Positions 54,445-61,652 of a stretch of 64,000 bases of DNA are shown here, one piece after another. Origin of the DNA: Nocardia asteroides (lineage in GTDB: Bacteria; Actinomycetota; Actinomycetes; Mycobacteriales; Mycobacteriaceae); the NCBI RefSeq assembly GCF_900637185.1, contig NZ_LR134352.1, forward strand, positions 4,764,001 to 4,828,000, given 5' to 3'. Made by a program: the position numbers and the translations under genes. Numbering within the stretch: the first letter of the stretch is position 1; the number at the start of each line of letters is the position of its first letter. The notes under the pieces were generated by a model. It ran no database searches and was not told the origin of the DNA. It worked only from the letters and a program-made list of their open reading frames with translations.

Positions 54445-55245
54445 ATGACTGTTTCCGCCCCCACCGCGGTGATCGGCGCGCTCCGTGCCGCGGGCTGCGT
54501 GTTCGCCGAGGACGAGGCCGCCCTGCTGGTCGAGGCCGCCGCCGGGGACGCCGACCGCCTCGCGGGCCTGGTCGCCGAGCGGGTCGCGGGCACGCCGCTG
54601 GAGTATCTGCTGGGCTGGGTGGAGTTCCGTGGGCTGCGCGTCGGTGTGCGGCCCGGGGTGTTCGTGCCCCGGCAGCGCACCGCGTTCCTCGTCGAGCGGG
54701 CGGTGGCCGGGGTCGCGCCGGGTGCGGCGCAGGTGTGTGTCGTCGACCTGTGTTGCGGCTGTGGGGCACTCGGGCTCGCGGCGGCCACCGAGCTCGGCGC
54801 GCGGGGACACGACGTGGAACTCGCGGCCGCCGACATCGATCCGGTGGCGGTGGCGTGCGCGCGGGCGAACCTCGCGCCGCTGCACGCGCCCGTCTTCGGC
54901 GGTGATCTCTTCGACGCGCTGCCGGGTGATCTGCGCGGACGGATCGACGTGCTGCTGGCGAACACACCGTATGTGCCCAGCGACCGGGTGGCCGACATGC
55001 CGCCGGAGGCCCGCGAGCACGAACCCCTGGTGGCCCTGGACGGCGGCGCCGACGGGCTCGACGTGTTCCGGCGGGTCGCGGCGGGGGCCGCGCGGTGGCT
55101 GGCGCCCGGCGGCACCGTGCTGGTGGAAACCTCAACGGGACAGGTCGAGAGCGCGTGCGCGATCCTGGCCGGGCACGGACTGGTGCCCCGCGTCGAGGAA
55201 TCCGAGGAGTACTACGCCACCGTCGTGCTGGGGTCGCGACCGTGA
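54445..55245 (+). CDS. PrmC-related SAM methyltransferase
   Basis: A 266-residue methyltransferase of the PrmC/HemK type. VVDLCCGCGALGLAAA binds SAM. The active-site motif reads NTPYVPS, not the canonical NPPY of glutamine methyltransferases. GTPLEYLLGWVEF and VPRQRTAFLVE are shared with PrmC. Actinobacteria often carry this paralogue beside true PrmC; its protein substrate is not established. ATG 54445. Confidence 0.85.
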   Translation: MTVSAPTAVIGALRAAGCVFAEDEAALLVEAAAGDADRLAGLVAERVAGTPLEYLLGWVEFRGLRVGVRPGVFVPRQRTAFLVERAVAGVAPGAAQVCVVDLCCGCGALGLAAATELGARGHDVELAAADIDPVAVACARANLAPLHAPVFGGDLFDALPGDLRGRIDVLLANTPYVPSDRVADMPPEAREHEPLVALDGGADGLDVFRRVAAGAARWLAPGGTVLVETSTGQVESACAILAGHGLVPRVEESEEYYATVVLGSRP

Positions 55246-55324
55246 AAGGTCGTCAGAGCCGGTCCCGCACCGGGTAGGTAGCCGACCGGACCCTCACGCA
55301 CCCGTGTGTCGCGAGGCTGCGGAC

Positions 55325-55376
55325 GGCGACGCCCCCGCCGTCGACCGCGAGCGCGGCCGGTCGGCGGGGCGTCGCC
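55325..55376. terminator. Bidirectional terminator
   Basis: A 15-bp GC stem with one bulged C: GGCGACGCCCCCGCCG (55325-55340) with CGGCGGGGCGTCGCC (55362-55376), 21-base loop. It lies between the convergent methyltransferase and SDR genes, 5 bases from the SDR stop. Confidence 0.7.
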
Positions 55377-55381
55377 GGGGT

Positions 55382-56209
55382 CTACTTGCGACCGGTGAAC
55401 TGATCCATCGAGTGGTACACGCCCACCGCGTTGAGATAGAAGTCGCGCACCTTCAGCGGCAGCAGGCCCGAGATCGCGCGGTTCATCCGCGAGGTCCACG
55501 GCAGCACCACCAGCGCGCCGCCCGCCTTCATCTCCGCCCACGAGGTCTCCACGACCTCGGTCTGCTCGAGGATCGGGGTGAACAGGAACCCCTTGGCGCC
55601 GTCGAACATGCCGGTGTTGATGTAGGTCGGGCAGACCGTGGTGACCTTGACGTGGTCGTGGCCGGCCTGCTCGAGCTCCAGGCGCACCGAATCCGACCAG
55701 CCCAGCGCCGCCCACTTCGACGCCGCGTAGACGGCCATGCGCGGGTTGGCGACCAGACCGGCCGAGGACGCGATGTTGAGCACCCGCGCCTGCCCGGCAC
55801 CGGCGACCATGCCCGGCAGGAACTCCAGGGCCACGTACATCGGGGCCAGCGAGTTGATCGCCATGGTCTTGTCGATGTCGGCGCGGTTCTCGGTTTCCCA
55901 GAAGTAGGTGTTACCGCGCACGATCCCGGCGTTGTTGACCAGGATGTCGATGCCGCCGATCTCCTTGCGCACGGCCTCGGCCGCCTCGCGGATGGAGTCC
56001 TGTGAGGACACGTCGACCACGTGCGAGTGCACCTTGCCGCCCAGGGCGGTCAGCTGGGCGGCGGTCTCGCGCAACGCGAGTTCGTTGACATCCCACAGCA
56101 CCACCGCGTCGGCGCCCTCACGGACCGCCGTCTCGGCGAACAGCCTGCCCAGGCCCATGGCGGCGCCGGTGACCAGCACCCGCTTACCCGCGACCGTCTC
56201 GAGCTTCAT
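55382..56209 (-). CDS. Short-chain dehydrogenase/reductase
   Basis: A 275-residue SDR. The cofactor motif TGAAMGLG is at 14-21, NNAG at 92-95, and the catalytic Ser148, Tyr161 and Lys165 (YAASK) are in order. The C-terminal extension (VLPWTSRMNRAISGLLPLKVRDFYLNAVGVYHSMDQF) resembles lipid- or retinol-type SDRs that dock on membranes. It lies 33 bases after gabD2, probably in one operon. Confidence 0.9.
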   Translation of the reverse strand: MKLETVAGKRVLVTGAAMGLGRLFAETAVREGADAVVLWDVNELALRETAAQLTALGGKVHSHVVDVSSQDSIREAAEAVRKEIGGIDILVNNAGIVRGNTYFWETENRADIDKTMAINSLAPMYVALEFLPGMVAGAGQARVLNIASSAGLVANPRMAVYAASKWAALGWSDSVRLELEQAGHDHVKVTTVCPTYINTGMFDGAKGFLFTPILEQTEVVETSWAEMKAGGALVVLPWTSRMNRAISGLLPLKVRDFYLNAVGVYHSMDQFTGRK

Positions 56210-56242
56210 GTAATACCTACCCCTGCTTCGTTTTTCGCTGCG

Positions 56243-57817
56243 CTACTTCTGGCGCAGCGTCTTCATGACGCCGAAGACCAGCGTCATGGTCTTGGCCCAC
56301 ATCTGCTCGGACATGCCGGGCAGCGGCGCGATCGGCAGCACCCGCTGGACCGCGATGGTCTGGGTGTCGACGTACTTGAGCAGGCCCTCGGGGCCGTGCC
56401 GACGGCCCTGGCCCGAGATGCCCAGGCCACCCGACGGCGCGTCCACGCTGCCCCAGGCGGCGATGAAGCCCTCGTTGACGTTCACCGATCCGGCGTTGAT
56501 CCGGGCCGCCACGGCCTTGCCGCGCTCCTCGTCCTTGCTCCACACGCTGGCGTTGAGGCCGTAGGCGGTGTCGTTGGCGGCTTCGATCGCGTCCTCGTCG
56601 GAGTCGACCTTGTACACCGACACGACCGGGCCGAAGGTCTCCTCGCGGTAGACCGTCATGCCCTCGCGCACGTCGGCCAGCACGGTGGGCTCGTAGAAGT
56701 ACGGGCCGAGGTCGGGCCGGGCGCGGCCGCCGGCGAGCACCTTGGCGCCCTTGGCGACGGCGTCGTCGACGTGCGCGCTGACGGTGTCGAGCTGGCGCTG
56801 GAAGGTCAGCGAGCCCATGTCCTTGCTGTAGTCGAGCTCGCCGCCCAGCGACATGTTCTTGACGTTGCCGACGAACTCGGCGACGAACTGGTCGTAGACC
56901 GAGGCGTCGACGTAGATGCGTTCCATCGACTCGCACAGCTGACCGGCCGAGGAGTAGCAGGCGCGCACGGCCAGCTTGGCGGCCTTGGAGACGTCGGCGT
57001 CGGCCAGCACCAGCAGCGGGTTCTTGCCGCCGAGCTCGAGCGAGTAACCGATCAGGCGCTCGCCCGCCTGCTGGGCGATGGTGCGGCCGGTGGCGCTGGA
57101 GCCGGTGTAGTCGACGTAGTCGGCGCGGGCGATCACGTCGCCGCCGATCTCGCGGCCACGGCCGAGCACGGCCTGCCACAGCCCGCGCGGCAGGCCCGCG
57201 CGCTCGGCGGCGTCGATGGCCCACAGCGCCGACAGCGCGGTCTGGTTGTCCGGACGCGCGATCACCGCGTTACCGGCGACCAGCGCGGGCAACGCGTCGG
57301 AGGCCGACAGCGCGAGCGGGTAGTTCCACGGCGAGATGACCGCGACGACGCCCTTGGGGCGGTTGCGGACCTCGACCGAGGTGAGCACCGGCAGCACGCC
57401 GCGCGGCTTGCGGTCGGCGAGCAGCTTGGGCGCGACCGCGGCGTAGTAGCGCGAGTTCAGCGCGACGTCGCCGACCTCGTCGAAGGCGTGCGGCCGGGAC
57501 TTGCCGGTCTCGGTCTGCACGATGTCGAGGATGGTGTCCTGCTCGGCGAGCACGATGTCGTGGAAGCGGCGCAGGATCTCCACGCGCTGCTTGACCGGCA
57601 CCTTGGCCCAGTCGCGCTGAGCGTGGCGGGCCACCTTGAAGGCACGTTCGATGTCGTCGACGGAGGACTGCGGCAGGTCGCCGATCTTGCGTCCGGTGGC
57701 CGGGGCGTAGACCGGTACCGACGGGGCGCCGCCCGCGACCGCACGGTCGAACAGGGGCTTGACCAGCGCGGTCGGCAGCGCGGTGGGTTCGGCGGTCAGC
57801 TCGGGGGCTGTCGTCAT
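56243..57817 (-). CDS. gabD2: GabD2-type succinate-semialdehyde dehydrogenase
   Basis: A 524-residue aldehyde dehydrogenase. ISPWNYPL, GGDVIARADYVDYTGSSATGR, the catalytic Glu261 in LELGGKNP and Cys295 in AGQLCESMERIY are all intact. The cofactor region NAVIARPDNQTALSAL has Arg-Pro-Asp in place of Lys-Pro-Ser/Ala, as in mycobacterial GabD2 by recall. A C-terminal tail (LPGMSEQMWAKTMTLVFGVMKTLRQK) is longer than in other ALDHs. ATG 57817. It is divergent from a TetR gene, and the natural substrate may be another aldehyde. Confidence 0.88.
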   Translation of the reverse strand: MTTAPELTAEPTALPTALVKPLFDRAVAGGAPSVPVYAPATGRKIGDLPQSSVDDIERAFKVARHAQRDWAKVPVKQRVEILRRFHDIVLAEQDTILDIVQTETGKSRPHAFDEVGDVALNSRYYAAVAPKLLADRKPRGVLPVLTSVEVRNRPKGVVAVISPWNYPLALSASDALPALVAGNAVIARPDNQTALSALWAIDAAERAGLPRGLWQAVLGRGREIGGDVIARADYVDYTGSSATGRTIAQQAGERLIGYSLELGGKNPLLVLADADVSKAAKLAVRACYSSAGQLCESMERIYVDASVYDQFVAEFVGNVKNMSLGGELDYSKDMGSLTFQRQLDTVSAHVDDAVAKGAKVLAGGRARPDLGPYFYEPTVLADVREGMTVYREETFGPVVSVYKVDSDEDAIEAANDTAYGLNASVWSKDEERGKAVAARINAGSVNVNEGFIAAWGSVDAPSGGLGISGQGRRHGPEGLLKYVDTQTIAVQRVLPIAPLPGMSEQMWAKTMTLVFGVMKTLRQK

Positions 57818-57881
57818 TGTCGGCCCTTCTCCTCAACAGATGGGTCGCGCGGTGCGATCGCGCAGGTTCGGCTATTTGCTG

Positions 57882-57893
57882 AACAGTAGTGTT
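57882..57893. promoter_or_regulatory. Operator-like repeat between gabD2 and tetR
   Basis: AACA-GTAG-TGTT inverted repeat in the 144-bp divergent gap, in an A/T-rich patch that probably holds both promoters. A likely site for the TetR protein at 57962. Confidence 0.4.
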
Positions 57894-57961
57894 AGATTAA
57901 TGGTTGGAGCCGGTACCGTGTCAAGCTTTCCGCAGGCGTCGGGCGGTTGTGAGGAGGTGCG

Positions 57962-58642
57962 ATGTCCGGTGATTCCGCCACGGTGCGCCGTGGACGTCCC
58001 CCGCAGACCAGGGCACAGGCCGACGAGGTCAGGGCCAGGATCGTGGACGCGACCGCAGCGGTGTTCGCCCGCAACGGCTCGCGCGGGCTGAGCGTCGCCC
58101 AGATCATCGAGCAGGCCGGCCTGGCCAGGCCCACCTTCTACCGCTATTTCGGCAATGCCTCCGAGCCGCTGCACGTGGTGCTGACCGCGTCCAACGACGG
58201 CCTGGTGGGCGGGATCAGGGAGGCGCTGAGCGGGACCGACGAGCCGGTCCAGCTGGGGATCCGGCTGATCGACGCCTATGTGGACTGGGCGCGCGGGCAC
58301 GGCCCGATGCTGCGTCCGCTCTTCGCCGAACTGCACGACCCCGGCTCCCCCGTCTCGGCCTATCGCGAACGCGCCCTCGACGACATCCGTGATCTGGTCC
58401 GCAAGACGTTCGAGGAGCTGGGCCGCCCGGTGCCCGCGCCGCTGGACATGGACGCGGCGCTGCACGTGTGCGAGTACATCGTCTACCGGCTCACCGCCGA
58501 CGCCGAGCCGGGTAGCGATCCCGACCCGGCGCTGGCCTCCGAAGCCCGCATCACCATGATCCGCGTCCTGCTGGTCACCCTCGGCACCCGCGACGACCTG
58601 GCCTACGCCATGGAACTGCCTGGCCTGTTCCCGGACGCCTGA
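57962..58642 (+). CDS. TetR-family regulator
   Basis: A 226-residue TetR protein. The HTH region has RRGRPPQTRAQADEVRARIVDATAAVFARNGSRGLSVAQIIEQAGLARPTFYRYFGN. The C-terminal ligand domain contains LAEL-type helices with no recognised ligand motif. ATG 57962 follows GGAGG. It is divergent from gabD2 and the SDR and is probably their repressor. Confidence 0.9.
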   Translation: MSGDSATVRRGRPPQTRAQADEVRARIVDATAAVFARNGSRGLSVAQIIEQAGLARPTFYRYFGNASEPLHVVLTASNDGLVGGIREALSGTDEPVQLGIRLIDAYVDWARGHGPMLRPLFAELHDPGSPVSAYRERALDDIRDLVRKTFEELGRPVPAPLDMDAALHVCEYIVYRLTADAEPGSDPDPALASEARITMIRVLLVTLGTRDDLAYAMELPGLFPDA

Positions 58643-58663
58643 TCGCCTCGCCCACTGCGTGTT

Positions 58664-59578
58664 TCAGCCTGGCTCGACCGGTGCGCGGTCGTCGATCGTC
58701 GCGGTACGGATCAGCGCGGCGGCCAGCAGCCCCGCGCCGGTCCAGGCCACGGGAGTGAGGCGTTCGCCGAGGAACACGACGGCGAGCAGGGTGGCGGTGA
58801 GGGGTTCCAGCAACGTGAGCAGCGCGGCGGTGGCGGCACCCGCGGCGGGCAGGCCGTGGAAGAACAGACCGTAGGCGAGGGCGGTGGGCGCCAGACCGAG
58901 GACGGTGACCGCGAGCAGATTCGCCGGGGTCGGGGCGATCGTGAGGCCGGTCGTGGCGGCGGGGACGGCGAGCAGGGCGGCGCCGGCCAGGAATCCGTAA
59001 CCCGTGGCGGTCACCGGGTCGAGGCCGGGGACCGGTCGCGCGGTGACGAGGGTGACCGCGGCGAACGCGCAGGCCGCGACGAGGGCGAGCACCGCACCGG
59101 CGAGCAGACCCGTCGCGTCGGCACCCGGTACCCCGACCAGCACGGCCAGCCCGGTGAGTGCCAGGGCGAGGGTCCCCGCGCGACGCCGGTCCAGCGGCCT
59201 GCGGCCGGTGACATGGTCGGCCGAAGCGACGACGACGGGCGCGGCACCGATCGTCACCAGGGTCGCGAGCACCACCGACGACGTGGCGACCGCGGCGAAG
59301 TAGCAGGTCTGGAACACCGCGGCGAGCGCGCCGACGGCACCGATACGCCGCCAGGCGGCGCGCCCACGCGGGAGTGCGCGCCGCACGAGCAGCGACACGA
59401 GCACCAGGATCACGCCGCCGACGGCGAGCCGGTAGGCGGCGACACCGATCGGCACCAGCCCGGTGCGGTCTCGCACCAGGGCACCCAGCAATCCGCCGGT
59501 GCCCCACAGCACCCCGGCTACGACGAGCGGAACGAGCCCGCGACGGGCAGGCGTGGACACGGAAAGGGAAACAGACAT
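58664..59578 (-). CDS. EamA-family (DMT) transporter
   Basis: A 304-residue protein with ten hydrophobic segments in two EamA repeats. The first starts VPLVVAGVLWGTGGLLGALV, the second ATGLLAGAVLALVAACAFAAVTLV, with LEPLTATLLAVVFLGERLTPVAWTGAGLLAAA near the end. ATG 59578. It is a probable metabolite exporter of unknown substrate, and its stop is 21 bases from the convergent tetR stop. Confidence 0.92.
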   Translation of the reverse strand: MSVSLSVSTPARRGLVPLVVAGVLWGTGGLLGALVRDRTGLVPIGVAAYRLAVGGVILVLVSLLVRRALPRGRAAWRRIGAVGALAAVFQTCYFAAVATSSVVLATLVTIGAAPVVVASADHVTGRRPLDRRRAGTLALALTGLAVLVGVPGADATGLLAGAVLALVAACAFAAVTLVTARPVPGLDPVTATGYGFLAGAALLAVPAATTGLTIAPTPANLLAVTVLGLAPTALAYGLFFHGLPAAGAATAALLTLLEPLTATLLAVVFLGERLTPVAWTGAGLLAAALIRTATIDDRAPVEPG

Positions 59579-59839
59579 CAGGGAATTCGCTCCTGCGACA
59601 GAGGGAAGGAGGTCGCGGAAACGAGGTGCGCACAGCGGGTCAGGGCACGCGCCATCGACTACCGAGCGGGGCCGTCACCACCTCATCGCGGGCGGTACGG
59701 CTACTCGGTGCACCTCGCTCAGGAGGCGGGCGGCGGCGTGGAGCGGAAACGCTGAGGCACCCGGCCATGGTATCGACCGCACACAGAATCTCCACACTTG
59801 GCGCCGGTTCCCTCCACACCCGCTCGCTAGGGTCTGACC

Positions 59840-60541
59840 ATGGAATTCAGTGGGGGCGGGACCGCGGCACCCGCGCGGCGGATCCTCGTCGTCGACGACG
59901 AGGTGACCATCGCGGAGTCGGTCGCGGCGCGGTTGCGGGCCGAGGGCTACACCGTGGAGGTGGCGCACGACGGTCCCGGCGCGGTCGCCGCGGCGGCCGC
60001 GTCCGAACCGGATCTGGTGGTGCTCGATGTGATGCTGCCCGGTTTCGACGGGCTCGAGGTGTGCCGGCGTATTCAGGCCGAGCGGCATGTCCCGGTGCTC
60101 ATGCTCACCGCGCGGACCGACGAGACCGATCAGCTCGTCGGCCTCGGCGTCGGCGCCGACGACTATCTGACCAAACCGTTCTCGATGCGGGTGCTGGCCG
60201 CCCGCGTGCACGCGCTGCTGCGCCGGGTGGAGCGGGCCGCCGAGCGCGGCGACAACGCCATCGTGGTCGGTGACCTGCGGATCGATCTCGACGAGCGGCG
60301 GGTCTGGCGCGGCAGCACCGAGGCCAGGCTGACGCCGCTCGAATTCGATCTGCTCACCCGGCTGGCGCAGCGGCCGCGGGCGGTACTGGCCAGGGAACGG
60401 CTGCTCGAGGACATCTGGGACTGGTCCGACGCCGCGGGGACCCGCGCGGTCGACAGTCACATCAAGGCGTTGCGCCGCAAGCTCGGCGCCGATCTGATCC
60501 GCACCGTGCACGGTGTCGGTTACGCCCTGGACGCGCGATGA
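59840..60541 (+). CDS. OmpR-family response regulator
   Basis: A 233-residue regulator. The receiver has ILVVDDEVTIAESVAARL, phospho-Asp in LVVLDVMLPGFDGLEV and KPF lysine in DDYLTKPFSMRVL. The winged-helix domain has RLTPLEFDLLTRLAQ and VDSHIKALRRKLGADLIRTVHGVGYAL. ATG 59840; TAGGGT at 59828-59833 would make a nearly leaderless mRNA, and there is no ribosome site. It overlaps the kinase by ATGA. Confidence 0.96.
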   Translation: MEFSGGGTAAPARRILVVDDEVTIAESVAARLRAEGYTVEVAHDGPGAVAAAAASEPDLVVLDVMLPGFDGLEVCRRIQAERHVPVLMLTARTDETDQLVGLGVGADDYLTKPFSMRVLAARVHALLRRVERAAERGDNAIVVGDLRIDLDERRVWRGSTEARLTPLEFDLLTRLAQRPRAVLARERLLEDIWDWSDAAGTRAVDSHIKALRRKLGADLIRTVHGVGYALDAR

Positions 60542-61575
60542 CGGCCACCGACGCGACCCCGACCCTGCTGGACCGGGTCGCCGACCGGCTGCCGCGGCCA
60601 CTGGACCCGCTGCGCTCGATCAAGCTGAAACTGGCTGTGCTGATGGTGTGTTCGGGCGCGGTCGCGTTCGCCTACTTCTGGTTCCGGATCGGCTGGCTGC
60701 CGACCTTCACCACTCTCACCGCCATGATCATCGCGCTGGTGACCTCGCAGTTCCTCGCGCACGGCATCACCAGGCCGCTGCGGGAGATGACCGCGGCGGC
60801 GCGGCGGATGGCGCACGGCGACTACAGCTTCCGGGTGCGAGCCACCTCGCGCGACGAGGTGGGTCAGCTCGCGACGGCGTTCAACCAGATGGCGGCCGAC
60901 CTGGCCGCCGCCGACCGGCAGCGCCGCGATCTCATCGCCAATGTCTCGCACGAGCTGCGGACGCCGGTGACGGCGTTGCACGCGGTGCTGGAGAACATCG
61001 TCGACGGGGTGAGCGACCCCGATCCGGCGACTCTGCGGACGGCGCTGGCGCAGACCGAACGGCTGGGTCTACTCGTCTCCGAACTGCTCGACCTGTCCAG
61101 CATCGAGGCGGGCGCATTCACCCTCGATCGCGAACACTGTCCTGTCGCCCCGCTGCTGGCGGAGGTGATCGCCGAAGCCGAGGTGATGACGGCCGCGCTC
61201 GGCCGTGGCGTCCGCTTCACGACCGCGATCGACCCGGCGGCCGCCACGGTGTTCGCCGACCGCGCCCGCCTGCACCAGGTGCTGTTCAACCTGCTCGACA
61301 ACGCGGCCCGGCACGGTCCCGCCGGCGGCGAGGTGCGCGTCCACGCGCACGCGACGCCGCACGCGACCGTCCTCGAGATCGCCGACGACGGCCCCGGCAT
61401 TCCGGAGGCCGACCGCGCCACCGTCTTCGACCGATTCACCCGGGGCGGCCGCACCGACGGCGGCGGCACCGGCCTCGGCCTCGCCATCGCCCGCTGGGTG
61501 GTCGACCTGCACGGCGGCACCATCGCCGTCGCCGGCCCCGGCTCCCGCATCCGCGTCGTCCTTCCCACGGACTGA
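60538..61575 (+). CDS. Sensor histidine kinase partner
   Basis: A 345-residue kinase. Two membrane segments at about 31-48 and 56-80 have almost no loop between them. The HAMP (FLAHGITRPLREMTAAARRMAHGDYSFRV) is followed by the H box LIANVSHELRTPVTALHA and HATPase motifs LFNLLDNAARHG, DDGPGIPE and GTGLGLAIARWVV. Start ATG 60538 overlaps the regulator stop. The very short sensor suggests a membrane or internal cue. Confidence 0.96.
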   Translation: MTATDATPTLLDRVADRLPRPLDPLRSIKLKLAVLMVCSGAVAFAYFWFRIGWLPTFTTLTAMIIALVTSQFLAHGITRPLREMTAAARRMAHGDYSFRVRATSRDEVGQLATAFNQMAADLAAADRQRRDLIANVSHELRTPVTALHAVLENIVDGVSDPDPATLRTALAQTERLGLLVSELLDLSSIEAGAFTLDREHCPVAPLLAEVIAEAEVMTAALGRGVRFTTAIDPAAATVFADRARLHQVLFNLLDNAARHGPAGGEVRVHAHATPHATVLEIADDGPGIPEADRATVFDRFTRGGRTDGGGTGLGLAIARWVVDLHGGTIAVAGPGSRIRVVLPTD

Positions 61576-61652
61576 CCCGCCCCACACCCGACACCCACCA
61601 TCCCGGACCGCCACGGTCCCGGGACGATCCCGCACATCCCTGGAGGGGACCC

